From JAEINY01 sp942490535 (GTDB lineage: Bacteria; Bacteroidota; Bacteroidia; Bacteroidales; Marinilabiliaceae): a stretch of 64,000 bases of DNA. Below the pieces are notes generated by a model. That model saw only the letters and a program-made list of their open reading frames with translations, was not told the DNA's origin and searched no databases. Location of the stretch: positions 124,001 to 188,000 of the forward strand of contig CALNXQ010000005.1 of the NCBI GenBank assembly GCA_942490535.1, in the 5' to 3' direction. How positions within the stretch are numbered: position 1 is the stretch's first letter; every line of letters begins with the position of its first letter. Made by a program: the position numbers and the translations under genes. Positions 24,704 to 33,475 of this stretch are shown here, piece by piece.

Positions 24704-24992
24704 AAGACGGAGTAAAGGTAGAAATATGCCCTCCACACAAACTTGACTTTTGTCATGTTTAGCACCTATATAACGTGTGTTTTAAAACACATTTTGAGCA
24801 ATTGAAACATAGTAAAATGATTTTTCATCGATCTGTAACTTTTAACCAGTAGAATTCGTGCTTTCTTGAAATGAGGATTGTATTTTTGTATTATTTAAAA
24901 CCAATTTAAATAATCATTTTAAGTAATTACCCCTTTGTCAATAAGGGAAGCATTAAATTTGTAAACTCAATAATACAACGAAATAGAAATTC

Positions 24993-25517
24993 ATGGCACT
25001 AATAAAAGAAGTTAGAGGTTTTACGCCAAAAATTGGTAAAAACGCATATTTAGCGGAAAATGCAACTATCATTGGCGATGTAGAAATAGGCGATGATTGC
25101 AGCATCTGGTTTAACGCTGTTCTTCGAGGGGATGTCAATTCCATCCGTATTGGTAATAAAGTAAACATTCAGGATGGGTCCGTATTACATACGCTTTATC
25201 AAAAATCAACCGTCGAGATTGGAGATAATGTGTCCATCGGGCACAATGTAACCATTCATGGAGCAAAGATTGAGGACAATGTTTTGGTGGGTATTGGCGC
25301 AACTGTTCTGGATCATGTAGTAATCGGATCTAATTCAATTATCGCCGCAAATTCACTTGTTTTGACAGGTACAATCGTAGAGCCCAATAGCGTTTATGCA
25401 GGTGTACCAGCTAAAAAGGTCAAAGAGATTGAGCCAAACCAGACCAAGGAAATGATTCATAAAATCGCCAATAACTATTTGATGTATTCCGGCTGGTATA
25501 AGGATGAACCGAAATAG
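24993..25517 (+). CDS. Gamma-carbonic-anhydrase-like hexapeptide-repeat protein
   Basis: A 174-residue left-handed beta-helix protein of the YrdA/PaaY/gamma-CA group. Hexapeptide repeats run from about residue 20 to 135 (ATIIGDVEIGDD, then IGDNVSIGHN), and the three metal-ligand histidines are present in GSVLHTL, SIGHNV and TIHGAK. A C-terminal helix follows (EMIHKIANNYL). Members bind zinc or iron as trimers; many lack measurable carbonic anhydrase activity, so the physiological reaction is open. Stands alone and convergent with murI. Confidence 0.9.
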   Translation: MALIKEVRGFTPKIGKNAYLAENATIIGDVEIGDDCSIWFNAVLRGDVNSIRIGNKVNIQDGSVLHTLYQKSTVEIGDNVSIGHNVTIHGAKIEDNVLVGIGATVLDHVVIGSNSIIAANSLVLTGTIVEPNSVYAGVPAKKVKEIEPNQTKEMIHKIANNYLMYSGWYKDEPK

Positions 25518-25530
25518 CTCTTTGCCAGTG

Positions 25531-25598
25531 GTTATTAGCTGTTAGCTTCTGGCTAATGGCTAATAGCTAAAGGCTAAAGGCTAAAGGCTAAAGGCTAA
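25531..25598. repeat. TAGC-family repeat with a 7-bp tandem array
   Basis: TTATTAGCTGTTAGC is followed by GGCTAATGGCTAATAGC and then GGCTAAA repeated four times in tandem. It lies in the convergent gap between the carbonic-anhydrase-like gene and murI. The end abuts the murI stop. Confidence 0.85.
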
Positions 25599-25600
25599 AG

Positions 25601-26431
25601 TTACAAAACGAGATGCTCTACGCTCAACTCCCCGTTAAAGAAGATACCTGCCGTTTGTTCAAATTTTTCAACACTCTCAGTCGTATAAAACTTAACATTT
25701 CCCCCTTTTCGACATTTCACTTCCATTTCCGGATGACGATGGAGATAATCTTTTAAGCTTTGCCCTACAATATGGCCCTGCTCCACTAACTGAACAGAGG
25801 CAGGAAGGTATTTTCTGATTTTTTCCAATAACAAAGGATAATGAGTACAACCTAAGATAAGCGTATCGATTAACGGATCTTTGGCGAGCAAATTGTCAAT
25901 GTTCTTTTTCACAAAATAATCCGCTCCTTCACTCCGAAACTCATTGTTTTCAACCAATGGTACCCACATGGGACACGCTTCCTGAGAAACCTTTATGGTG
26001 GGAAAAAGCTTTTCTATTTCCAATGGATAAGATTGGGACAAAACAGTTCCAACCGTCCCAAAAACGCCAATGTGCTTAGACACACTCAAACGGTCAATGC
26101 TTTCAACACTGGGCCGAATAACGCCTAATACCCGACGTTCCGGATCGATGTGGGGTAAATCTTTTTGTTGAATGGATCGAAGGGCCTTAGCAGATGCAGT
26201 ATTACAAGCTAAAATCACCAAATGAGCGCCCATGGAAAACAGCTTCTGAACGGCTTGTAAGGTATATTCATAAACGACCTCAAACGAACGCGTGCCATAA
26301 GGTGTACGGGCATTGTCTCCTAAATAGATATAATCATAGTCCGGCAGACAGTCAACGATCTTATTTAAGACCGTTAACCCCCCATATCCGGAATCAAATA
26401 CAGCAATCGGACCTTTTTGCATCTGCTTCAT
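25601..26431 (-). CDS. murI: Glutamate racemase
   Basis: Makes D-glutamate for peptidoglycan. The two catalytic cysteines are Cys76 (VILACNTASA) and Cys195 (ILGCTHYPLL); the N-terminal AVFDSGYGGLTVL and GDNARTPYG are diagnostic. 276 residues. It is downstream of the bamA-ompH operon but a hairpin at 26464-26490 separates them. The same neighbourhood occurs widely in Bacteroidota. Confidence 0.96.
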   Translation of the reverse strand: MKQMQKGPIAVFDSGYGGLTVLNKIVDCLPDYDYIYLGDNARTPYGTRSFEVVYEYTLQAVQKLFSMGAHLVILACNTASAKALRSIQQKDLPHIDPERRVLGVIRPSVESIDRLSVSKHIGVFGTVGTVLSQSYPLEIEKLFPTIKVSQEACPMWVPLVENNEFRSEGADYFVKKNIDNLLAKDPLIDTLILGCTHYPLLLEKIRKYLPASVQLVEQGHIVGQSLKDYLHRHPEMEVKCRKGGNVKFYTTESVEKFEQTAGIFFNGELSVEHLVL

Positions 26432-26463
26432 TAGAATCTAAAGAATGGTTTTAAATATACGCA

Positions 26464-26490
26464 AAAGGGTGACTCAATGAGTCACCCTTT
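26464..26490 (-). terminator. Hairpin between ompH copy 3 and murI
   Basis: AAAGGGTGACTC-aat-GAGTCACCCTTT is a perfect 12-bp stem. On the minus strand it ends in CCCTTTTGCG, so the T-tract is only four long; termination may be partial, allowing some read-through into murI. Confidence 0.65.
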
Positions 26491-26515
26491 ACTATGATTA
26501 GTTCAAAAATTTCTG

Positions 26516-27028
26516 TTATTGAGCGATCAGTTTCGCTTTTACTAAAGGTGCACAATCAACACTTGCTGTTGAATGATATAGCACTACCTGCGAACTGATG
26601 TCAAAAATGTAGATTAACCCATGCTCCTGACCTACTTCAGCAATAGCTGTTTGCACTTTCTGAATAATGGGTTGCAATAATTGCTGTTCTTTTTGACCCA
26701 ATGACTGACGCGCCATTTGGCTATACTGCTGAATACGTTGATCAGTATCCTGCATGTCCTTTTCTTTAGTGGCACGAATCAAATCAGGCAAAGAATCTCT
26801 TTGAGCCATATAATCAGTATACTTCTTTTCAAGTTCAGCACGCATCACATTTAATTGTTCTTCCAACTTAGTGGCCTCTGTTTGTAACGCTTTATCAGCA
26901 GTTACCTTTTCAGGCAATTCAGCCACCATTTTTTGAATATCAATATGACCAAACTTCAGGTCCTGAGCCTCGATGTTACTAACCAACACAAGGGCAATAA
27001 TTACAAGAATTGATTTTATAAATTTCAT
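26516..27028 (-). CDS. OmpH/Skp-family periplasmic chaperone (copy 3)
   Basis: 170 residues with a signal peptide ending near IEAQ and then the Skp layout: a short strand (KFGHIDIQKMVAELP), a long charged coiled coil (about residues 45-115) and a closing segment VDCAPLVKAKL. Skp trimers hold unfolded outer-membrane proteins on the way to BamA, encoded three genes upstream. It follows copy 2 by 27 bp. Confidence 0.85.
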   Translation of the reverse strand: MKFIKSILVIIALVLVSNIEAQDLKFGHIDIQKMVAELPEKVTADKALQTEATKLEEQLNVMRAELEKKYTDYMAQRDSLPDLIRATKEKDMQDTDQRIQQYSQMARQSLGQKEQQLLQPIIQKVQTAIAEVGQEHGLIYIFDISSQVVLYHSTASVDCAPLVKAKLIAQ

Positions 27029-27055
27029 ATTACTTTTTTTTCAGGTTTACATTAA

Positions 27056-27574
27056 TTACTGTATTCCAAGCTTGACCTTAATCAATGGCGCTACATCAAC
27101 ACTTTTTTCTGAGTGATAAAGCGGCATACCAGAAGACAATTCAAATATATACAAAAAACCTTCTTCGTCACCCACTTCCTGAATGGCAGCCTTCAATTTT
27201 TGAATAATAGGTGCTTTCAACTCATTTTCTTTAGCTTGTAATTGCTGTTGTGCCAACAAATAAAAATTTTGAGCTTTTTGGCCCAATTCACCTAATTCCT
27301 GCTCTTTTGCTGCCCTTTGTTCTGGCGTCATTGCCTGAGCATTCTGTTGATATTCGGTCTGTTTCGTCCGCAACTCTTCCTGTATAGCCGCTAATTGATC
27401 CTCTTTTGTCTTAAATTCTGTCTCCAATTGCGTTTCTACCAATTTTAAATCAGGCATAACACTCATTAGTTCAGCACTATTTACATGACCAAATTTCATG
27501 GATTGTTGCGCAAAAGTGAGCGTGCTACAAAGTATTAAAAACAGGAGTAAAGGGTATAGTTTATTCATAACCAA
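27056..27574 (-). CDS. OmpH/Skp-family periplasmic chaperone (copy 2)
   Basis: 172 residues (or 170 from the ATG at 27568). Signal peptide ending near TFAQ, KFGHVNSAELMSVMPDL, a Glu/Gln/Lys-rich coiled coil and the terminal VDVAPLIKVKLGIQ, which is shared with copy 3. Copies 2 and 3 resemble each other more than copy 1, suggesting a tandem duplication. Confidence 0.87.
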   Translation of the reverse strand: MVMNKLYPLLLFLILCSTLTFAQQSMKFGHVNSAELMSVMPDLKLVETQLETEFKTKEDQLAAIQEELRTKQTEYQQNAQAMTPEQRAAKEQELGELGQKAQNFYLLAQQQLQAKENELKAPIIQKLKAAIQEVGDEEGFLYIFELSSGMPLYHSEKSVDVAPLIKVKLGIQ

Positions 27575-27589
27575 AAATTTAGAACTATT

Positions 27590-28102
27590 CTAGTTTGTTT
27601 TATAACCAAGTTTAACCAACACGTCATCAGAAATATCAAACTTGGCATCTACATACATGATTCCCATGCCAGAAGCTTTATCAAAAACAGCTCCATAACC
27701 TTTTTCAGCAGCCACATCAGAAATAGCTTTAAAAACTTCATCCTGAATAGGCTTGATTAAAGTTTCACGCCTTTTAAAGAGCTCTCCTTCAGGACCAAAA
27801 TAGGTTTGCTGTAACTGTTTGGCTTGCTTCTCTCTATCTACAATTTCATTCTCTCTTTTGACTTTCATTTCATTGGAGAGAAATACATTTTCAGTTTGAT
27901 AGGTTTGATACAATTGGGCCACCTGCTGAAACTGAACTTCAATATCTTTTTGCCATTTTTGAGACAATTGATTCAATTGCTCATTAGCAGCTTCATAAGC
28001 CGGTATGTTTTTCAGAATGTATTCTGAATCTACAAACGCGTACTTTTGAGCAAATGCGAAATTGCTCACAAACAACAGTATTATAAACAGATATTTTTTC
28101 AT
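27590..28102 (-). CDS. OmpH/Skp-family periplasmic chaperone (copy 1)
   Basis: 170 residues. Signal peptide ending near AFAQ, then KYAFVDSEYILKNIPAYEAA, the classical Skp start, a coiled coil rich in Gln, and a C-terminal DISDDVLVKLGYK. It lies next to bamA, the usual skp position, and is probably the principal Skp. Confidence 0.9.
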   Translation of the reverse strand: MKKYLFIILLFVSNFAFAQKYAFVDSEYILKNIPAYEAANEQLNQLSQKWQKDIEVQFQQVAQLYQTYQTENVFLSNEMKVKRENEIVDREKQAKQLQQTYFGPEGELFKRRETLIKPIQDEVFKAISDVAAEKGYGAVFDKASGMGIMYVDAKFDISDDVLVKLGYKTN

Positions 28103-28170
28103 AGTGTACTAATTTTAGTGAATACAACGATTCACACAAAAATCAAACCAAAACACTAAATCTTTCTTTT

Positions 28171-30734
28171 TTAGAAACTTTGACCAATCACAAAGTGGAA
28201 CTGTGAACCACCAGCATTAGGTCGATAATTACTATCATCAAATCCATATCCCCAGTCAATTCCCATCAAACCAAAAATAGGTAGGAAAATACGCAATCCA
28301 ACACCTGCAGAACGTTTCAACTCAAATGGATTATAATCCTTATACTCCTTCCACGCGTTCCCTGCCTCTGCAAAAGCTAGCGCAAAAACAGTCGCCGATG
28401 GTTGTAGTGCTATGGCATATCTCAATTCCAAGGTAAGTTTATTATAAATATTTCCATCATAGGCATTTCCTGCATACGGCGTTAAGGAATTATTCTCATA
28501 ACCTCTCACCCCAATGGTTTCACTACCATACATACTATAGCCGGACATGCCATCACCGCCTACCTGAAATTTTCCAAAGGGTGATTGTAAATCTTTATTG
28601 TAATAACCTAAAAATCCCATTTCATACTTTCCATGCATCACCAACTTTTGATTCGCAGAAAGAGATTTGAAAAGTGCACCTTTAAAATTCCATTTATGGT
28701 ATTCAATCTTTTGATACTTTTCTTCTTCCGATGCCTTCGACCAATCCTTATCCGAAAAGATGACCAAGGTGGGGTGAACTCTAATCCCAAAGAAAAGTCA
28801 GATCCATTTCTGGTATAGATCGGATTATCGATGGATCGTCTACTCAACATAACTTTAAAACTCAAGTTGTGAGACTGACCATTCTGCATAATAAAATAGT
28901 TCCAGTCTTTCAAATCATAGTTCTGATAACTGACCTCGGTATAGATGCTAAAGAAATCATCAGGCCAGCGAAGTCGCTTTCCAAAACCAACGGATGCTCC
29001 CCACACTTTCATGTGTTGATCCGGGTCACCTTGTGGTATTTGGTTATAACCTCCATAGCCTCCACCATAAGAGCTACCACCATAGGCATAACTTGGGTTA
29101 TTGTAATAGCTACCACTTACACTGGTTTGTATTGAACGATATATAGAGACCGAGAGTGAGTTAGGCTTCTTTCCTCCGAGCCATGGCTCAGTAAATGACA
29201 AGCTATAGGATTGATAATACTTACCATTTGTTTGTGCACGTAGGGCAAGTGTTTGCCCATCACCAGTTGGTAACGGTCTCCAAGCCTCCTTATTAAACAT
29301 ATTACGCATGGAGAAGTTGGTAAACTTCAGCCCTAAGGAACCGACAAACATACCGGCCCCCCAACCGCCAGACAATTCAATCTGGTCATTGGCTTTTTCT
29401 TCCAGGTTATATTCCAGGTCAACAGTACCCGATTCCTGATTTGGTAATGGTACAGGATTAATTTTCTCCGGATCAAAATGTCCCAACTGGGCTAACTCAC
29501 GTACCGTACGAATCAATTCTGATTTACTAAACAGCTGACCGGGTTTAGTACGAATCTCACGTCGAACTACATGCTCATGAGTTTTGGTATTACCGCGAAT
29601 AATCACATTGTTGATGGTGGCCTGCTGACCTTCGAAAATTCGCATTTCCAAATCAATCGTATCACCAACAATGCGCGCTTCTACCGGATTAATATTAGAA
29701 AATAAATACCCGTTATCCATATAAAGATTACTCACCGCATCTTCATCAGACATCAAGCGCTCTTCCAAATACTTTTGGTTATACACATCACCATTGCTGA
29801 TTCGCAATTGATGCGACAGATACTCTGACGGATAAACACTATTTCCCACCCATGTAATATCACCAAAATAAAATTTATTTCCTTCTTCAAGTTGAATGGT
29901 GATGTCAACCGTGTTATCATCATTTCGTGTCACTTCCTGTTTTACGATGCGGGCATCCCGGTACCCCTGCTCGTTGTATTTATCAATAACAGCGAGCAAA
30001 TCTTCATCATACTTTTCAGTGATGAATTTCTTAGTCCGGAAAAAGTTCAGGATTTTCCCTTTAGCATTCGTTTTCTTCATGGTTCGATTCAACTTACCAT
30101 CAGTAAGTATCTCATTCCCTTCGAATATCAAAGAACGAACTTTAACCTTATCCTTTTTATCAACATGTATATCCAAATACACATGATTCGGTTTTGACGA
30201 ATCATCCTTTTGAATAATATTAACCTCTACATTATAAAATCCTTTATCTACGAAATAGTCAGCAATGTATTTTTCGGCCCGATCAACTAAATAAGGAGTT
30301 ACCTGAGAACCTCGCATCATAGCTACCTTCTCTTCTACGGCTTCTATTTCACTTTTCTTCAATCCGAAAAAAGTCATGTCAGACAAGCGGGGACGTTCCT
30401 GAAGAAAAATCTCCAAATAGGCTTTACGTCCTTCAATTTTTTTTGCGATAATCTTCACATCCGAAAATAGTCCTTGCTTCCAGTAACCACGGATAGCACT
30501 TGAAATTTCATCGCCTGGTATTTGAATGACTTGTCCTATTTTAATACCACTCATGTTTACCAATATTTTGGAATCCAGATTCTCAACACCTGTTACAGTA
30601 ATATCAGCAATTTCATATTTGCGAGCAGTACCTGAATATGAAATATTCGGAACATTATCCTGGGCAATTGTAGTTACAAAGGAGTATATAAATAGAAAGA
30701 CTAATAAAAACGTAAATCGTTTATTTATTCCCAT
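28171..30734 (-). CDS. bamA: Outer membrane assembly factor BamA, interrupted by an apparent frameshift
   Basis: Omp85 protein that inserts beta-barrel proteins into the outer membrane. The N-terminal part (28638-30734) has a signal peptide ending near TIAQ, a series of POTRA domains (about residues 30-440) and the start of the barrel. The barrel continues in another frame (28171-28767) to the end at FHFVIGQSF. The two parts meet at an A4 run at 28755-28758 (T4 in the mRNA): restoring one T, or a -1 slip, gives a continuous TPPWSSFSDKDWSK typical of BamA. BamA is essential, so a sequencing or assembly error in the homopolymer is the simplest explanation; a true mutation or programmed slippage cannot be excluded. 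About 854 residues when joined. Confidence 0.9.
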
Positions 30735-30824
30735 AAAACTCTAATAGTTTGTTTGTTCATTTTCACAATTGAATTCCTTTCTATTACTCATCTGCGTACA
30801 GATCAAACTCAATTGCAAACATTA

Positions 30825-31577
30825 CTATTTCTTAATTTGTTCACCGGTCTTACCAAAACGTCTTTCACGGCTTTGATAATCCAATAATGCCCGATAATAA
30901 TCTTCTCTCCTGAAATCGGGCCATAAAATATCGCAGAAATATAGCTCAGAATATGCTAATTGCCAAAGCAAAAAATTACTAATTCTATGTTCTCCACTGG
31001 TTCGGATCATTAATTCAGGATCAGGAATACCCGCAGTGGACAGATAGTTCCCTATCAATCCATCACTAATATCCCTTACATCCAACTTATTATCCTTCAC
31101 ATCAGAGGCTATATTTTTTACCGCTTCTATTATCTCCCACCTTGAGCTATAACTTAAAGCCAAAGTAAGCGTTAATCCGGTATTACCAGAAGTCTTTTGA
31201 ATACAATCATCCAATTTTGCTTGCACACTCTTGGGCAATGTTTCCCTGCAACCAATCGCATTTAACTTGACATTGTTTTTTAAAAGGGTCTTTGTTTCGG
31301 AACTAATTGTAGTTACCAACAAAGCCATCAAGGCATCCACCTCCGTTTTGGGGCGGCTCCAATTTTCGGTACTAAAAGCATACAGTGTCAAATATTTCAC
31401 TCCTAATTCAGCAGACGCTTCCGTTACATCACGAACAGCGGTGACCCCATGTTTGTGTCCAAACATTCTGGAATTTCCACGCTGCTTTGCCCATCGTCCA
31501 TTACCATCCATTATAATGGCCACATGCTCAGGCAATCTCTCTGTTATCAGTTGGTCTTTTATGGACATACTATTCAA
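30825..31577 (-). CDS. uppS: Undecaprenyl diphosphate synthase (cis-prenyltransferase)
   Basis: Makes the C55 lipid carrier for peptidoglycan and glycans. The signature HVAIIMDGNGRWAKQRG with catalytic Asp24 and the Arg cluster RTSGEHRISNFLLWQ are present; 250 residues. The start may be the ATG at 31568 (MSIKDQ). It starts 13 bp after the porG stop and is part of the porG-uppS-bamA-ompH order conserved in the phylum. Confidence 0.96.
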   Translation of the reverse strand: MNSMSIKDQLITERLPEHVAIIMDGNGRWAKQRGNSRMFGHKHGVTAVRDVTEASAELGVKYLTLYAFSTENWSRPKTEVDALMALLVTTISSETKTLLKNNVKLNAIGCRETLPKSVQAKLDDCIQKTSGNTGLTLTLALSYSSRWEIIEAVKNIASDVKDNKLDVRDISDGLIGNYLSTAGIPDPELMIRTSGEHRISNFLLWQLAYSELYFCDILWPDFRREDYYRALLDYQSRERRFGKTGEQIKK

Positions 31578-31590
31578 CTGTGCTTTACTT

Positions 31591-32430
31591 TTAATAACCT
31601 CCTTTACATTCTGTCTTGCGCTTCAGCAAATTGAAGGTCACAAATACTCCTGCAAATGAATACCAATCATTATTATGTGTCAACCTACTCTCTTCAAATT
31701 CATACGGATCTGCAGGATTAATTGCTCCAGGTCCTACATAATCCAAATCATCAACAAACGTTTTACGAAAAGTCCACTCGGCACCAACACGTATCCATTT
31801 GTTGATTTTATACTTCACTCCGACACCGAACGGCAAAGATAATATAAAAACCGGTTTAGCCGCAGCATTTTGATCATCTGTGTCAATTCGGTTATATAAA
31901 GTAGTAGCTAATCCCATGGAAATATATGGGGTAAAATTAGTTGTGGAAATAAACGGGTGATCATAAGATAAGAAATTTATTTCTACCTGAGCGGCAATAT
32001 CACCGATACTGCGACCAAAAGAATACTTACTCGCATAGTCAGCATTTTCTTTATATAACAAATTATTACCGGGATACTCTCCACTTATGCGACCATAGGT
32101 AGCAGAGGCTTTAAACGCAATTCGATCGGTAAACACATACCGTGCGAGTCCTCCAATGGCAGGATGAGGCTTGTAAAATTGCTTGCCCGGATTTAAGTCC
32201 CCAAAATAATAGGATGTTCCAATAAAACCACCAAGTTCCAGCCGATCCTGTGCATACACCTGACCTCTTTCGAATAGCATATTCAATCCGCCTATGATTA
32301 AAATAATCATTGCCGTTTGACGCCAAAATGGTGCACTAATATTGCGAAGAGTTAAGGTTGACACGATCCAAGCTTTATCAATAGCCACAAATGTAATATT
32401 TAATATTAAAAATCCATGAAGGTTAAGCAC
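31591..32430 (-). CDS. porG: PorG-like outer-membrane protein (DUF6089), type IX secretion
   Basis: The mature part (from about QDRLELGGFIGTSYYFGDLNP) is an eight-strand-type small beta-barrel as in DUF6089, the family that includes PorG of Porphyromonas gingivalis, a T9SS outer-membrane component. Position directly before uppS and bamA matches that of porG in P. gingivalis. The start is uncertain: the first 22 residues of the longest frame are untypical, and a GTG at 32364 or the ATG at 32310 (MIILIIGGL) gives a better signal peptide ending near VYAQ. The secreted proteins at 1731 and 18014 would be its clients. Confidence 0.75.
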   Translation of the reverse strand: MLNLHGFLILNITFVAIDKAWIVSTLTLRNISAPFWRQTAMIILIIGGLNMLFERGQVYAQDRLELGGFIGTSYYFGDLNPGKQFYKPHPAIGGLARYVFTDRIAFKASATYGRISGEYPGNNLLYKENADYASKYSFGRSIGDIAAQVEINFLSYDHPFISTTNFTPYISMGLATTLYNRIDTDDQNAAAKPVFILSLPFGVGVKYKINKWIRVGAEWTFRKTFVDDLDYVGPGAINPADPYEFEESRLTHNNDWYSFAGVFVTFNLLKRKTECKGGY

Positions 32431-32557
32431 TGACGAGCCCCCTCAATAAAGACAGGAGATAAGCCGTAACATTTCATCATCACCCGCACCAGCTTTCCCC
32501 CCAATAAATAATCGGTATTTGTGAAAAAATATTGCTTTCAAGTATGGAATAAGAACT

Positions 32558-33436
32558 TTAATTACGTCTGTCAACGCCCCACATTAGCTTGTTTCGCAGA
32601 GTTGTATAGAAAGAATGATCGACTAAATCAATGACACGAACTTTAAACCCGGCCTTTTTAACCTTTAAGTGTATACTTTTCTGAAAAACAGCACTCCGAG
32701 AATCAAGAGAAGCCAGAAATTGATTATCTCTTCCTTCCACCTTAAGTGTTATTTCCACATCATTGGGAACAATCAATGGACGTACTGTCAAATTGTGAGG
32801 TGCAATTGGCGTAATGACAAAGCTATTGGAATCAGGGTGTACAATAGGACCTCCTACACTTAGAGAATAAGCCGTTGATCCGGTGGGTGTAGCAATAATT
32901 AAACCATCCGCCCAATAGGAGTTTAAAAACTCATCATTGATATAGGTATGAATACTAATCATGGCACTACTATCCCGTTTGGTAATAGCTAACTCGTTGA
33001 GTGCAAAATTACGTTCTCCAAAAAGATGATCATCCGTATGAAGCTCCAACAAATCCAGCTCCCGGTATCTGAAATTACCTTCAAAAATATCAATCATAAT
33101 TGAATCAATGGCCTCCTGCGAAATATCCGCCAAAAAGCCCAATCGACCACTGTTAATTCCTACAATAGGAATGCCCGCATCGCGCACATAAGTGACGGTT
33201 TCTAAAAAGGTACCATCGCCACCAATACTAAACACCATATCGACGTCCTTAATTTCATCAGCCTGAACAAAAAAACCTGAGACTTCAGGCTTCATCTTGA
33301 CGGTAGTCAGCAAAAACTCATAAAAGGGTTTGAAGATGATCACTTCTACATTGTTATCCTTTAAAATCTTGAATAACCCTGCACAGGAATCATAAAACAC
33401 TTCGCCAAATCGTTTACCAAAGACAGCTATTCTCAT
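32558..33436 (-). CDS. nadK: NAD kinase
   Basis: Phosphorylates NAD to NADP. The ATP/NAD-binding SIGGDGTFLET motif is near residue 75, followed by GINSGRLGFLADI, NELAITKRD, and TPTGSTAYSLSVGGPI. 292 residues. It sits between the Omp85-like gene and porG; this order is conserved in the phylum without a known functional reason. Confidence 0.96.
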   Translation of the reverse strand: MRIAVFGKRFGEVFYDSCAGLFKILKDNNVEVIIFKPFYEFLLTTVKMKPEVSGFFVQADEIKDVDMVFSIGGDGTFLETVTYVRDAGIPIVGINSGRLGFLADISQEAIDSIMIDIFEGNFRYRELDLLELHTDDHLFGERNFALNELAITKRDSSAMISIHTYINDEFLNSYWADGLIIATPTGSTAYSLSVGGPIVHPDSNSFVITPIAPHNLTVRPLIVPNDVEITLKVEGRDNQFLASLDSRSAVFQKSIHLKVKKAGFKVRVIDLVDHSFYTTLRNKLMWGVDRRN

Positions 33437-33475
33437 ATTACCTATAAATATCCCGCAAATTAAACAAGTAGATGC

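Noticed and set aside
25531..25598. CRISPR or attachment site
   Set aside because: Low-complexity 7-bp tandem array without spacers, integrase or tRNA nearby.
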